Source: Hydrogenophaga sp. SL48 (GTDB lineage Bacteria; Pseudomonadota; Gammaproteobacteria; Burkholderiales; Burkholderiaceae_C). From it: DNA of 64,000 bases. Position 1 is the stretch's first letter; every line of letters begins with the position of its first letter. Location of the stretch: the NCBI RefSeq assembly GCF_021729865.1, contig NZ_CP063400.1:4154001-4218000 (forward strand). Direction: 5' to 3'. Both the position numbers and the translations under genes were made by a program. Of this stretch, positions 1-9,077 are shown in pieces. Below the pieces are notes generated by a model. That model did not search any database and had not been told where the DNA came from. It was given only the letters and a program-made list of their open reading frames with translations.

Positions 1-1896
1 GGGCAGGCGGAAGTTCGTCAGCGCGCGCTGCACCAGCGCGCGGCAGGCCTCGCCGCTGCTCAGGCGTTCGCCCATGTACAGGTGCAGCACGGTGCCGCCG
101 GTGTACTTGCGCTGCAGCGGGGCCTGGCGCTCCAGCGCCTCGAACGGGTCGTCGGTGAAGCCCACGGGCAGCTGCGACGAGTTGGTGTAGTAGGGCTGCT
201 CGGGCGTGCCGGCCTGCAGGATGGCGGGCCAGCGCTTGCGGTCTTCGCGGGCGAAGCGGTAGGTGGTGCCCTCCGCGGGCGTGGCCTCCAGGTTGTACAG
301 GTGGCCGGTCTCCTCCTGGAAGGCCACGATGCGTTCGCGCACGTGGTCCAGGAAGCGCAGCGCGAAGGCGTGGCCGTCGTCGGTGGTGATGTCGTGCGCG
401 TCGCCGGTGAAGTTGCGCACCATCTCGTTGATGCCGTTCACGCCCAGGGTGCTGAAGTGGTTGCGCAGGGTGCCGAGGTAGCGCTTGGTGTACGGGAACA
501 GGCCCTGGTCCATCAGCCGCTGGATCAGCTTGCGCTTGGTCTCCAGGCTCTGTTGGCCCAACACCAGCAGGCGGTCGAGCGCGGCCAGCAGGCCGGCCTC
601 GTCGCCCGCGTGCAGATGCCCCAGGCGCGCGCAGTTCACCGTGACCACGCCCAGGCTGCCGGTCTGCTCGGCGCTGCCGAACAGGCCGTTGCCGCGCTTG
701 AGCAGCTCGCGCAGATCAAGCTGCAGCCGGCAGCACATGGAGCGCACCATGTTCGGCTGCAGCTCGGAGTTGATGAAGTTCTGGAAGTACGGCAGGCCGT
801 ACTTGGCCGTCATGTCGAACAGGCGCCGCGCGTTCTCGCTCTCCCAGGGGAAATCGGGCGTGATGTTGTAGGTGGGGATGGGGAAGGTGAAGACCCGCCC
901 CTTGGCGTCGCCCTCGGTCATCACCTCGATGTAGGCGCGGTTGATCAGGTCCATCTCGGCCTGCAGATCGCCGTAGCAGAACGGCATTTCCTGCCCGGCG
1001 ATCACCGGCACCTGTTCGCGCAGGTCGTCGGGGCAGACCCAGTCGAAGGTGAGGTTGGTGAAGGGCGTCTGCGTGCCCCAGCGCGAGGGCACGTTGAGGT
1101 TGTAGATCAGCTCCTGGATGCACTGGCGCACGGCCGCGTACTCCATGCCGTCCTGGCGCACATAGGGCGCCATGTAGGTGTCGAACGACGAGAAGGCCTG
1201 CGCGCCGGCCCACTCGTTCTGCAGCGTGCCCAGGAAGTTCACGATCTGCCCCACGGCCGAGGACATGTGTTTCGGCGGCCCCGACTCCACCTTGCCCGGC
1301 ACGCCGTTGAGGCCTTCGTTGAGCAGGGTGCGCAGCGACCAGCCCGCGCAGTAGCCGCTGAGCATGTCGAGGTCGTGGATGTGGAGGTCGCCCTCGCGGT
1401 GCGCCTGCCCGATCTCGGGCGTGTAGACGTGCGAGAGCCAGTAGTTGGCCGTGACCTTGCCGGCCACGTTCAGGATCAGCCCGCCCAGCGAATAGCCCTG
1501 GTTGGCGTTGGCGTTCACGCGCCAGTCGGCGCGCGTGAGGTACTCGTTGATCGACGATTCCACATCCACCAGCGTCTGCTGGTCGGCGCGCAGCGTGGCG
1601 TGCTGCTCGCGGTAGACGATGTAGGCGCGCGCGGTCTGGAGGTGGTTGGCCGCGATCAGCGTCTGTTCGACCACGTCCTGGATCGGCTCGATGCCGGGCG
1701 GCGCACCCTTGAAGCGGTGGATCAGCACCTTGACCACCTGGGCACACAACAGCGCGGCCTCGGCGCCGTCGAACTCGCCGCTGGCCTGGCCGGCCCGCGC
1801 CAGCGCGGACCGGATCTTGTCGGCATCGAAGGCCTCGCGCAGGCCCGAACGCTTGATCACCTCCCTTGGAAGACTGACCACCATCGCATCTTTCAT
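1..1896 (-). CDS. nrdD: Anaerobic ribonucleoside-triphosphate reductase NrdD (3' end beyond window)
   Basis: This is the oxygen-sensitive class III reductase, which makes dNTPs from NTPs using a glycyl radical. About 632 residues are visible. An ATP-cone (VIKRSGLREAFDADKIR) is at the N-terminus, followed by the catalytic region with NANQGYSLGGLILN, DLHIHDLDMLSGYCAGWS and PIPTYNITPDFPW. The C-terminal glycyl-radical loop and any nrdG lie off the left edge. The start is the ATG at 1894-1896, with AGGAGG eight bases upstream; a second in-frame ATG four codons later is less well placed. The upstream region carries two NrdR-like boxes and FNR-like sites, so anaerobic induction and dNTP-dependent repression are expected. 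The family call is firm. Confidence 0.96.
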   Translation of the reverse strand, partial: MKDAMVVSLPREVIKRSGLREAFDADKIRSALARAGQASGEFDGAEAALLCAQVVKVLIHRFKGAPPGIEPIQDVVEQTLIAANHLQTARAYIVYREQHATLRADQQTLVDVESSINEYLTRADWRVNANANQGYSLGGLILNVAGKVTANYWLSHVYTPEIGQAHREGDLHIHDLDMLSGYCAGWSLRTLLNEGLNGVPGKVESGPPKHMSSAVGQIVNFLGTLQNEWAGAQAFSSFDTYMAPYVRQDGMEYAAVRQCIQELIYNLNVPSRWGTQTPFTNLTFDWVCPDDLREQVPVIAGQEMPFCYGDLQAEMDLINRAYIEVMTEGDAKGRVFTFPIPTYNITPDFPWESENARRLFDMTAKYGLPYFQNFINSELQPNMVRSMCCRLQLDLRELLKRGNGLFGSAEQTGSLGVVTVNCARLGHLHAGDEAGLLAALDRLLVLGQQSLETKRKLIQRLMDQGLFPYTKRYLGTLRNHFSTLGVNGINEMVRNFTGDAHDITTDDGHAFALRFLDHVRERIVAFQEETGHLYNLEATPAEGTTYRFAREDRKRWPAILQAGTPEQPYYTNSSQLPVGFTDDPFEALERQAPLQRKYTGGTVLHLYMGERLSSGEACRALVQRALTNFRLP

Positions 1897-1919
1897 AGCT
1901 CTCGCCTCCTGGATCAAAA

Positions 1920-1967
1920 ACACTACCTATGGTGTTCAAGATACCCGCCAGACACCATAGATAGTTT
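1920..1967 (-). promoter_or_regulatory. Paired NrdR boxes in the nrdD promoter
   Basis: Two 16-base sites match the NrdR consensus acaCwAtATaTwGtgt at 13 of 16 positions each: 1920-1935 (acactacctatggtgt) and 1952-1967 (acaccatagatagttt). They are separated by 16 bases, so their centres lie 32 bases (three helical turns) apart, the usual NrdR arrangement. A -10-like TATCTT lies between them on the minus strand at 1938-1943. NrdR is an ATP/dATP-sensing repressor of nrd genes. Site identity is by consensus only. Confidence 0.82.
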
Positions 1968-1979
1968 GATTTGACGCAA
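1966..1979 (-). promoter_or_regulatory. FNR/ANR-like site at about -41.5 of nrdD
   Basis: The minus strand reads TTGCG-TCAA-ATCAA, 8 of 10 matches to the FNR consensus TTGAT-N4-ATCAA. With the -10-like TATCTT at 1938-1943 and a start near 1931, its centre falls at -41.5, the class II activator position. This fits anaerobic activation of nrdD. The transcription start is inferred, not measured. Confidence 0.6.
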
Positions 1980-2021
1980 GGTCGACGCAGCTTCCAACGC
2001 GGTTTCAGGCCTTTCACCGGC

Positions 2022-2035
2022 TTGATCTGCGTCAA
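2022..2035. promoter_or_regulatory. Second FNR/DNR-like site between nrdD and the acyl-CoA dehydrogenase gene
   Basis: The sequence TTGAT-CTGC-GTCAA matches 9 of 10 positions of the CRP/FNR-family consensus and is the better of the two sites here. It lies about 97 bases upstream of the inferred nrdD start and 60 bases before the divergent acyl-CoA dehydrogenase start codon, so it could serve either gene. Confidence 0.6.
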
Positions 2036-2094
2036 CCGGGTGCGGCTGTCACGCGCGTTCTGACAGGACCGCGCCGAGCCTGAAGAATCCCGGC

Positions 2095-3390
2095 ATGGAC
2101 TTCGATCACAGCCCCCGGGCGCAGGCGCTCCAGCAGCAGCTGGAGACCTTCATGCAGACCTACCTGCTGCCGCACAACGCGGCCTGGCACCAGGCGGTGC
2201 AGCAGGGGGACTACCCGCCACCCTTCCTCGAAGACCTGAAGACCCTGGCGCGCGAGGAAGGGCTGTGGAACCTGTTCCTGCCCGGGCTGCGCGAAGACGA
2301 GCCCGGCACCCGGCTGGGCAACCTCGACTACGCGCCGCTGGCCGAGGCCATGGGCCAACTGCACTGGGCGGCCGAGGTGTTCAACTGCAGCGCGCCCGAC
2401 ACCGGCAACATGGAGCTGCTGCACCGCTTCGCCACATCCGCGCAGCGCACGCAGTGGCTCACGCCGCTGCTCCATGGAACGATCCGCTCCGCCTTCGCCA
2501 TGTCCGAACCCGACGTGGCCTCGTCGGACCCGACCAACCTGCAGACCACGGTGCGGCGCGAGGGCGACGACCTCGTGCTCAACGGCCGCAAGTGGTTCAT
2601 CACCGGCGTGGCGCACCCGGGCTGCCGGCTGTTGATCGTGATGGCGCGCAACGCGCCCGACGACAGCGCCGCGGCCGAGACCCGGCACCACCAGCACAGC
2701 ATGGTGCTGGTGCCGCTGGACACGCCGGGCGTGGACGTGGTGCGCAACATCAGCGTGGTGCACCACCACGCGCCCGAGGGGCATGGCGAGATCGTGTTCC
2801 GCCAGGTGCGCGTGCCGGCCGACCACCTGCTCGGCGGCTGGGGCGAAGGTTTTGCGATGGCGCAGGCGCGGCTGGGGCCGGGCCGCGTGCACCACTGCAT
2901 GCGCACCATCGGCCAGTGCGAGCTGGCGCTGGCGCTCGCCACCGAACGCGCGCTGGAGCGCCGGACCTTCGGCAAATACCTGGCCGACTACGCCAACGTG
3001 CAGGAGTGGATCGCGCTGTCGCGCATCGAGATCGACCAGGCGCGCCTGCTGGTGCTGCGCTGCGCCTGGCTGCTCGACCACCCGGAGCGCACCGAGCCCG
3101 CGGCCTTGCGCGCGCAGGTGGCCGCGATCAAGGTGGTGGCCGCAGGCCTGCAGACCCGCGTGGTGGACCGCGCCATGCAGATCTTCGGTGCCATGGGCCT
3201 CTCGCCCGACACGCCGCTGGCGCAGTTCTGGACCTGGGGCCGCGCCCTGCACCTGCTCGACGGACCCGACGAGGTGCACCTGCGCAGCGTGGCCCGGCAC
3301 GAGCTGGAGCGGGCGCGTGAACGCATGGGGTCGTCTTCCGCCTACTTCACCACGCCCGAGCAGATGCGCACGCCACCGCGCCTGAACTGA
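2095..3390 (+). CDS. Acyl-CoA dehydrogenase, ACAD10/11-like
   Basis: A 431-residue FAD enzyme of the acyl-CoA dehydrogenase superfamily, expected to oxidise acyl-CoA to 2-enoyl-CoA in the cytoplasm. The signature AFAMSEPDVASSDPTN, the flavin-binding NGRKWFITG and the late RTFGKYLADYANVQ and QIFGAMGLSPDTPLAQFW blocks place it in the ACAD10/11-like branch. Length is usual for the family. The ATG at 2095 is the first start after a non-coding stretch holding FNR-like sites and is divergent from nrdD. The acyl chain used cannot be read from sequence. Confidence 0.9.
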   Translation: MDFDHSPRAQALQQQLETFMQTYLLPHNAAWHQAVQQGDYPPPFLEDLKTLAREEGLWNLFLPGLREDEPGTRLGNLDYAPLAEAMGQLHWAAEVFNCSAPDTGNMELLHRFATSAQRTQWLTPLLHGTIRSAFAMSEPDVASSDPTNLQTTVRREGDDLVLNGRKWFITGVAHPGCRLLIVMARNAPDDSAAAETRHHQHSMVLVPLDTPGVDVVRNISVVHHHAPEGHGEIVFRQVRVPADHLLGGWGEGFAMAQARLGPGRVHHCMRTIGQCELALALATERALERRTFGKYLADYANVQEWIALSRIEIDQARLLVLRCAWLLDHPERTEPAALRAQVAAIKVVAAGLQTRVVDRAMQIFGAMGLSPDTPLAQFWTWGRALHLLDGPDEVHLRSVARHELERARERMGSSSAYFTTPEQMRTPPRLN

Positions 3391-3430
3391 GGCCACGTTC
3401 TACAACCGCGTGGGTCGCGCGCTCATACGT

Positions 3431-3511
3431 CCAGGGCACCGCCGGGCCGGCTTTGCCGGACGGCCAGTGCCGCCCCCTTGAGGGGGGCGCGCGAAGCGCG
3501 GCGGGGGTGTT
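3431..3511 (-). repeat. 3'-UTR hairpin repeat, copy 1
   Basis: GC-rich element starting just after the stop codon of the minus-strand gene ending at 3517. It has CCCCCGCCGCG followed by a CCCCCC-TCAA-GGGGG-type hairpin, then a GGCACTGGCC block and an AAAGCCGG hairpin. Related copies in the same orientation to their gene follow at least nine other stop codons in this window. Confidence 0.75.
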
Positions 3512-3516
3512 CCAGT

Positions 3517-4284
3517 TCAGCGGTCCACCTGGCCCGGCAGCGAGAGGTCGCCCGACGCCACCTTGAACACCTTCGCCACGCACAGCAGCGGCGTGTGCAG
3601 GCTGGCGTTCACCCGCAGTGCGGCGGTCACGCCGTCGAACTTCAGGGCCTGCAGCGCCGACACGTTGTCGAAGGGCACGCGCACGTTCACGCTGTCGCGC
3701 TCGAACGAGGGGCTCCAGCCGGGGCTGTCGATCAGCAGCGGCAGGCCGGGCCAGGTCTTGGGCAGGCGCGGCCGGCTGCCCTCGGGGATGTCGACCACCT
3801 TCAGCGACCCTTGGCCACAGGCCTCGTCGGGCCGCAGCACCACCCAGTGCGAGTGCCACACGCCGCCGTCGTTCTTCAGGTGGCCGTCGCCGTTTTCGTC
3901 GAACAGCGGCGTGTCGTCGAAGTCGGGGTGGGCGGTGACGGCGAAGGCCAGGATGCCGGCCTGGGGCTCGAAGCCCACCTCGGCCGGGTCCAGGCTGGTG
4001 GGCCAGACGTAGGAGAACACCCGGCTGCCGGCCAGCTGGCCGGACTTCGTCGGCCGCGTGCGCCCGGCCTTGCCCGAGACCTGCATGTGGAACACCAGGG
4101 CGTTGTCCTCGGTGCTGATGCGGGTGTGCACCACATCGAACGGCGCGTGCACCGCCTTGGCCGGCGCGGTCGCGATGCCCCCGGTGTGGGCGCGGCCCCC
4201 ATCGGCCAGGGCAGGCCCGGCCAACGCCAGAGAAGCCACCAGCCAGGTGGCGCGCAGCGGGGAGGAAAGGGAGATGGAACGCAT
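3517..4284 (-). CDS. Hypothetical secreted protein
   Basis: A 255-residue protein that I cannot assign to a named family. The N-terminus (MRSISLSSPLRATWLVASLALAGPALA) reads as a Sec signal peptide with an AxA cleavage site near residue 26, so the mature protein is probably periplasmic. An acidic segment DENGDGHLKNDG near residues 130-140 resembles a calcium-binding EF-hand loop, though no paired hand is seen. Two cysteines in the mature part could form a disulfide. AGGAG six bases upstream supports the ATG at 4284. The gene is divergent from an AraC-type regulator that may control it. Confidence 0.7.
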   Translation of the reverse strand: MRSISLSSPLRATWLVASLALAGPALADGGRAHTGGIATAPAKAVHAPFDVVHTRISTEDNALVFHMQVSGKAGRTRPTKSGQLAGSRVFSYVWPTSLDPAEVGFEPQAGILAFAVTAHPDFDDTPLFDENGDGHLKNDGGVWHSHWVVLRPDEACGQGSLKVVDIPEGSRPRLPKTWPGLPLLIDSPGWSPSFERDSVNVRVPFDNVSALQALKFDGVTAALRVNASLHTPLLCVAKVFKVASGDLSLPGQVDR

Positions 4285-4386
4285 GGAAAACTCCTGGAGT
4301 GGGGCTGGGAACAGGCCGCCGGCCGGCGGTCCCGTGGCACCCAGTGTCGTTCCGCCTTCTGTTCAAATGGGATCATTTCGTACACG

Positions 4387-5289
4387 ATGGATACCCATTC
4401 GTTCAGCCACCCCATGACCACGACACCCCCACCCGTCGACCGACTCTCTGGCCTGCTGGAGCGTTTTCCCGTGCGCGCCCAGCTGTCGTTCACCGGCACG
4501 CTCTGCGGTGTGCAGAGCTTCACCCCCGCGCCCGGCACGGGCTACCTGCACGTGCTGCGCCGGGGCACGCTCAAGGTCACACACCCGGCCCGGCAAGGGG
4601 TGCCGCGGCGCCTGCAGATCAGCGAACCCTCGCTGCTGTTCTACCCGCGCGCCATCACCCACCACTTCCACAACCCGCCGGTCGAGGGCAGCGACTTCAC
4701 CTGCGCGCAGCTGCGGTTCGACGGCGGCCAGGCGCACCCGCTGGTGCGCACCCTGCCCGGCGTGCTCGTCCTGCCGCTGCACCAGGTGGACGGGCTGGCG
4801 GCCGCGCTGGATCTGCTGTTCGCCGAGACCGACCGGGTGCGCTGCGGGCACCGCCTGCTGGCCGACCGGCTGTTTGAAGTGGTGCTGATCCAGGCCCTGC
4901 GATGGCTGCTTGACCACCCGCGCGAGGCCGGGGTGCCGCCCGGGCTGGTCACGGGCCTGTCGGACCCCCGGCTGGCGCGCGCGCTCGTGGCCCTGCACGA
5001 CGCGCCCGGCGCGCCCTGGAGCGTCGAGCAACTGGCCGCGGTGGCGGGCATGTCGCGCACCAGCTTCGCCCAGCGGTTTCGGGACCTGGTCGGCCAGACG
5101 CCGGCGGGCTACCTGACCGACTGGCGCATCGGCCTGGCGCAGGCGGGGCTGTTGCAGGGCGCGTCCATCAAGCAGCTGGCCAGCGACCTGGGCTACGCCA
5201 ACCCGTCGGCCCTGAGCCGTGCGTTTGCCGCCCGGTCCGGGCACTCGCCGCGCGACTGGCTCAAGGGGTCTGTGCCCTCGGCGCGCTGA
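4387..5289 (+). CDS. AraC family transcriptional regulator
   Basis: About 300 residues. The first two thirds form a cupin-like ligand domain (LSFTGTLCGVQSFTPAPGTG, LHVLRRGTLKV, LLFYPRAITHHFHNPP). The last 100 residues are the double helix-turn-helix of AraC proteins (WSVEQLAAVAGMSRTSFAQRF, then LASDLGYANPSALSRAF). The effector is unknown. An in-frame ATG at 4414 is an alternative start. It is divergent from the secreted hypothetical gene at 3517-4284, 102 bases away, the usual layout for a local regulator and its target. Confidence 0.87.
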   Translation: MDTHSFSHPMTTTPPPVDRLSGLLERFPVRAQLSFTGTLCGVQSFTPAPGTGYLHVLRRGTLKVTHPARQGVPRRLQISEPSLLFYPRAITHHFHNPPVEGSDFTCAQLRFDGGQAHPLVRTLPGVLVLPLHQVDGLAAALDLLFAETDRVRCGHRLLADRLFEVVLIQALRWLLDHPREAGVPPGLVTGLSDPRLARALVALHDAPGAPWSVEQLAAVAGMSRTSFAQRFRDLVGQTPAGYLTDWRIGLAQAGLLQGASIKQLASDLGYANPSALSRAFAARSGHSPRDWLKGSVPSAR

Positions 5290-5335
5290 CCCGAGGCGCG
5301 GCCGGCCCCCGGGGCGCTGCGGGACCTCAGGCCAC

Positions 5336-6361
5336 TCAGGCCGCCACCGCTTCGCGCATCGCCGCCGCCGCGATGTCCAGCGAGCGCAGGCGCAGCGCAG
5401 GGTCGAACACGTCGCTCACCAGCATGAACTCGTCGGCCTGCGTGGCCTCGGCGAGCCGCTGCAGGCCGGCGCGCACCGTGTCGGGCCCGCCCACCACCGC
5501 GCAGGCCAGGAAGTCGGCGATGCCGGCGCGGGCCTGCGGGTCCAGTCCCGCCAGGAAACCCGCCACCGGCGCCGGCAGCTGGCCGCGCTGGCCGGTGAGG
5601 ATGCCGAGCACGCGCTGGTAGGTGCTGCTGGCCAGGAAATCGGCTTCCTCGTCGGTGGGCGCGGCGATCAGCGGCACGCCGACGATGGCGTAGGGCTTGT
5701 CGAGCACGGCGGACGGCTTGAAGTTGTGGCGGTACAGGTCCAGCGCCTGCAGCAGGTAACGCGGCGCAAAGTGCGAGGCGAAGGCGTAGGGCAGGCCGCG
5801 CTCGGCCGCGAGCTGGGCCGAGAACAGGCTCGATCCCAGCAGCCAGATCGGCACGTGCGTGCCGGCGCCCGGCATGGCGATCAGCTTCTGGCCCGGCACC
5901 GCATCGCCCAGCAAACGCTGCAGCTCCATCACGTCGCGCGGAAAGTCCTCTTCGGTCTCGCGCCGGTCGCGGCGCAGTGCGCGCATGGTCATGGGGTCGG
6001 TGCCGGGCGCCCGGCCCAGACCGAGGTCGATGCGGCCGGGGTAGAGCTCGGCCAGCGTGCCGAAGGCCTCGGCCACCACCAGCGGCGCGTGGTTGGGCAG
6101 CATGACGCCGCCCGAGCCCACGCGGATGTGCTGCGTGGCGCCGGCCACGTGGCCCACCAGCACGGCCGTGGCCGAACTGGCGATGCCGCTCATGTTGTGG
6201 TGCTCGGCCAGCCAGTAACGCGTGAAGCCCAGGGCCTCCGCGTGCTGTGCGGTGCGCAGGGCGATGGCCAGCGCATCGGCCACCGTGCCGCCTTCGCGCA
6301 CGGCCACGAGATCGAGCAGGGAGAGGCGGATGTCTTGCAGGGGCTTGGGCATGGGATTCAT
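5336..6361 (-). CDS. LLM class flavin-dependent oxidoreductase (MsnO8 type)
   Basis: A 341-residue member of the luciferase-like monooxygenase family, which uses reduced FMN to oxygenate small substrates. Family blocks are present: [40 protein letters not shown], and [16 protein letters not shown]. The substrate is not predictable. Starts at 6370, 6361 and 6352 are all possible and none has a strong ribosome-binding site; 6361 is chosen as a compromise. The gene converges on the AraC gene and stands alone. Confidence 0.86.
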   Translation of the reverse strand: MNPMPKPLQDIRLSLLDLVAVREGGTVADALAIALRTAQHAEALGFTRYWLAEHHNMSGIASSATAVLVGHVAGATQHIRVGSGGVMLPNHAPLVVAEAFGTLAELYPGRIDLGLGRAPGTDPMTMRALRRDRRETEEDFPRDVMELQRLLGDAVPGQKLIAMPGAGTHVPIWLLGSSLFSAQLAAERGLPYAFASHFAPRYLLQALDLYRHNFKPSAVLDKPYAIVGVPLIAAPTDEEADFLASSTYQRVLGILTGQRGQLPAPVAGFLAGLDPQARAGIADFLACAVVGGPDTVRAGLQRLAEATQADEFMLVSDVFDPALRLRSLDIAAAAMREAVAA

Positions 6362-6526
6362 GGACCGCATTGTCAGATGCTTTGCATCCCGCCGGCCGGT
6401 GAGCCCACGAAAGACCCCTGTCCCCCTCCCCTGGCGAGCCGCCTCCACCCACCGGATCAGCGTGCCTTGATGGCACCACCGGAGCGCCAACGCAGGGGAA
6501 ACGCGGTCAACGCGCCGCCATCCGGC

Positions 6527-6829
6527 TCACCCGGCGGGCGGGAGCACCCGCAGGGTGAGCGCTTCGAGAGCCTGCACGATGAGGCGCTCGGGTCGGTCGC
6601 AGGTGTGGCTTTCACCCGCATCCAGCACGGTGTCCCGCGGGTCGCGGTCATGGGTGATCCAGGCCCGCCCGGCGATGCACTCGATGCGGCAGCCCAGTGG
6701 CCGCGTGATGCATTGCAGGGCCCCCCTGGGCAGCACCCAGGTGTCGGCGGCGGGGCGCGCGCTGGCGGCCGGGTGCGGCCGGCGCGACAGGCGCAGGGTG
6801 GAAGGCAGGGACAGCGGTACGGTGTGCAT
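6527..6829 (-). CDS. DUF2917 domain-containing protein
   Basis: A 100-residue protein with the DUF2917 pattern: a short beta-rich domain with GRAWITHDRDPRDTVLDAGE followed by a basic strand ending LIVQALEALTLRVLP. The family is common in Burkholderiales and has no known biochemical role. It lies 45 bases after the TPR protein gene and probably forms the end of a three-gene unit that starts with the sterol desaturase-like gene. Confidence 0.8.
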   Translation of the reverse strand: MHTVPLSLPSTLRLSRRPHPAASARPAADTWVLPRGALQCITRPLGCRIECIAGRAWITHDRDPRDTVLDAGESHTCDRPERLIVQALEALTLRVLPPAG

Positions 6830-6874
6830 GGCTCAAGGCCGGCGGGGCCGGCGAAAGGTGGGAAGGAACGGGAT

Positions 6875-8179
6875 TCAGGCGGTCAGCGCCTCGCGCCGCG
6901 CGGGCAGGCGCTGCCGGGCCAGGGCCAGGCGCTCCTGCTCCAGCGCGCGCGCCAGGGCTTTCTGGCCGCTGCGCTGGGCCGCCGCGATCAGCGTGAGGTC
7001 GATCAGGTCGCGCTGCGCATGGCTGCCACCGAAACGGTGCGACTGGCTGCGCACCGGGCGCAGCAGGGCCACCGCACGCGCCCAGTCCTGCTGCCCGAAG
7101 GCGACGCAGGCCTGCGTGACCGCCGAGCCGACCTCGCGCGTGAAGGCCGCGTTGTCGCCCTCGCTGGCCATCGCAATGCGCTGGGCCTGCAGCAGCGTCT
7201 GCAGCAGGTCTTCGCGTCCGGCGGCCACGAAGGCCATGGCCGCGTGCCAGTCGCTGAAGGCGTAGTGGCCGTCGCCCGCGAAGGGCGCCCAGCGCTCGGC
7301 CAGGCGCTCCCAGCGCGCGCCCACGTCCGCCCCCTGCAGGTCCAGCCGCCACAACAAGGCGCTCGCGTCCACCAGCTCCACATGGACCTCGGGGCGGTGG
7401 CCGTGGATCGGCCCGTCGTACAGCGCCAGCACCTCGGGCAGATCGCCCTGCGCGAGGTGGTGCAGCGCGAGGTGCCACCAGTTGTGCACGGCCAGGAAGT
7501 TGTCGGTCTGCCAGCCTTCGTTGCCCCGCATCCACTCGATGCCCTCGTCGCGCCGGCCCTGCATCTCCAGCACGTGGGCCACCGCGTGCTGCGCCCAGGC
7601 GTCGCGGGGCTGCAGGTCCACGGCCTGGCGCCCCAGGCGTTCGGCGCGGGCGTAGTCGCCGGTTTCTTCGAGCCCGAAGGCCTGCATGCCCAGCACCGCG
7701 TGCCAGCCGGGCAGGGTGGCGGACCACGCGGGCAGGGCGCGCGCGATGCGGTCGCGCAGCATGCGCGAGTCGCCCACGAAGAAGTCGAGCTGCTGGCCGG
7801 CCTGCAGGGCCAGCGCGTCCAGCGGGTGGTGCGCGCTCAGGTCTTCCAGCGTGAGCGCGGCGGCGCGCCACTGGCCGTCGCACAGCTGCGCGATGGCCCG
7901 CAGGTGCCAGGCCTCGCGTTCGTTGTGCGGCAACTCGCGCGCGGCCGCCAGGGCCTCGCGGGCGGGCGCCACGGCTGCCGCTTCCGAGGACAGCAGGAAA
8001 AGCCAGGCGCGCAGCACCTGGGCCATCACCAGGTCGGGGGCTTCGGCCAGCGCCGCTTCGGCGGTGGCCAGGGGGTTGTCGGCAAAACAGCGGAACTGAT
8101 GCAGGGCCTGCTCCAGCAGGTCGTGGGCGTGGGCGTTGCCGCCCGAGAGGGTGTGGCCGACGGTGTCTTTCGTGGTCAT
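6875..8179 (-). CDS. Tetratricopeptide repeat protein, TTC38-like
   Basis: A 434-residue helical repeat protein with no signal peptide, so cytoplasmic. The order of blocks (ALQAGQQLDFFVGDSRMLRD, LGMQAFGLEETGDYARAE, DAWAQHAVAHVLEMQGR, NWWHLALHHLAQGD) is that of the TTC38-like family, whose function is unknown. TPR helices pack into a scaffold for protein partners. It sits between the sterol desaturase-like gene and the DUF2917 gene on the same strand with short gaps, suggesting co-transcription. Confidence 0.85.
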   Translation of the reverse strand: MTTKDTVGHTLSGGNAHAHDLLEQALHQFRCFADNPLATAEAALAEAPDLVMAQVLRAWLFLLSSEAAAVAPAREALAAARELPHNEREAWHLRAIAQLCDGQWRAAALTLEDLSAHHPLDALALQAGQQLDFFVGDSRMLRDRIARALPAWSATLPGWHAVLGMQAFGLEETGDYARAERLGRQAVDLQPRDAWAQHAVAHVLEMQGRRDEGIEWMRGNEGWQTDNFLAVHNWWHLALHHLAQGDLPEVLALYDGPIHGHRPEVHVELVDASALLWRLDLQGADVGARWERLAERWAPFAGDGHYAFSDWHAAMAFVAAGREDLLQTLLQAQRIAMASEGDNAAFTREVGSAVTQACVAFGQQDWARAVALLRPVRSQSHRFGGSHAQRDLIDLTLIAAAQRSGQKALARALEQERLALARQRLPARREALTA

Positions 8180-8225
8180 GGGAATGCTCCAGGGTTGGGG
8201 TGAGGAAAAAAGGGAAGGAAGGGGA

Positions 8226-8960
8226 TCAGGGCCGGGCGCGCGACACGTCGCGGAACACCAGCATGTCGGGAATGCGCGCAGAGGCGCCGTCGTGGAAACC
8301 CAGTTCGGGCCAGGGCGCGTTCGCCGGTCCGTTGCGGAAGGTGCCGAACAGCAGGTCCCACAGCGGCAGGTCGGCGTAGTTGTGCGCGTGCACGCCGCGC
8401 TGGTGGTGGATGGCGTGGCTTTCGGGTCGCTGGATCAGGTAGCCCAGCCAGGTCGGTGTGCGCACACGGGTGTGCTGGAACACCGAGAGAAAGGTCAGCA
8501 GCGCCACCGCCCAGGCACCCGCTTCGGGGCTCAGGCCGAGCAGCGGAAACAGCACCAGGCTGGAAAGCGTGGTGAACAGCGCCGTGTCCAGCGGGTGCAG
8601 GTAGAAGGCACCCCAGGGGTCGAGCGATTCGGCGCTGTGGTGCATCTGGTGGCCCAGGCGCCAGAGGGTGTCGAAACGGTGCGCGCTGCGGTGGTACCCG
8701 TAGTGGAAGAGCTGGTACACCAGCACGCCCAGCGCCGCACCGCCGGCGGTGCCGAGGGCGACCCCGTCAAAGACGTGCAGGCCTCCGAAGAAGCGGCTCC
8801 AGAGGTGGCCGACGAACAGCGCCAGCCCGGTGTTGACCACGGTGATGGACAGGGCCCGCGAGCGCCAGCCGCGCACGCGACCAGCGTGGGCGTGGGTGAT
8901 GGCATCGAGCAGGAGGAAGGCGGGCAGCACCGCCAGGGTGAAGATCTCGGGCCAGGACAT
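8226..8960 (-). CDS. Sterol desaturase / fatty acid hydroxylase family membrane protein
   Basis: A 244-residue integral membrane di-iron enzyme. Histidine clusters that bind the metal pair are visible: HYGYHRSAHR, HQMHHSAE and HAIHHQRGVHAHN, set among hydrophobic helices. Members hydroxylate or desaturate lipid chains or sterols; the substrate here is unknown. The ATG at 8960 opens the probable three-gene minus-strand unit and is divergent from a GlxA-type regulator whose start is 118 bases away. Confidence 0.88.
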   Translation of the reverse strand: MSWPEIFTLAVLPAFLLLDAITHAHAGRVRGWRSRALSITVVNTGLALFVGHLWSRFFGGLHVFDGVALGTAGGAALGVLVYQLFHYGYHRSAHRFDTLWRLGHQMHHSAESLDPWGAFYLHPLDTALFTTLSSLVLFPLLGLSPEAGAWAVALLTFLSVFQHTRVRTPTWLGYLIQRPESHAIHHQRGVHAHNYADLPLWDLLFGTFRNGPANAPWPELGFHDGASARIPDMLVFRDVSRARP

Positions 8961-9077
8961 GGTGTTTCCAGTGAGGGGTTGAAAGGGGTTTGACGGTTCT
9001 AGAATCGGTCAGGCACTGTAGGCAGACGGACCGTTTTCACCTGCAGTCAAATCCGACAGCCACCCGACAAAACCGCC

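Noticed and set aside
82..1974. A long open frame on the plus strand opposite nrdD
   Set aside because: Its translation is low-complexity (Val, Leu, Ala, His, Gln-rich) with no domain, while the minus strand encodes a clear NrdD. It is a GC-rich antisense shadow.
3478..4386. N-terminal extension of the AraC-type regulator
   Set aside because: The extension runs antisense to a secreted protein gene with its own ribosome-binding site and has no domain. The regulator's own domain starts after 4387.
5219..8203. A 994-codon open frame on the plus strand
   Set aside because: It runs opposite three recognised genes (LLM enzyme, DUF2917, TPR) and reads as Gly/Arg/Gln-rich shadow sequence without any domain.
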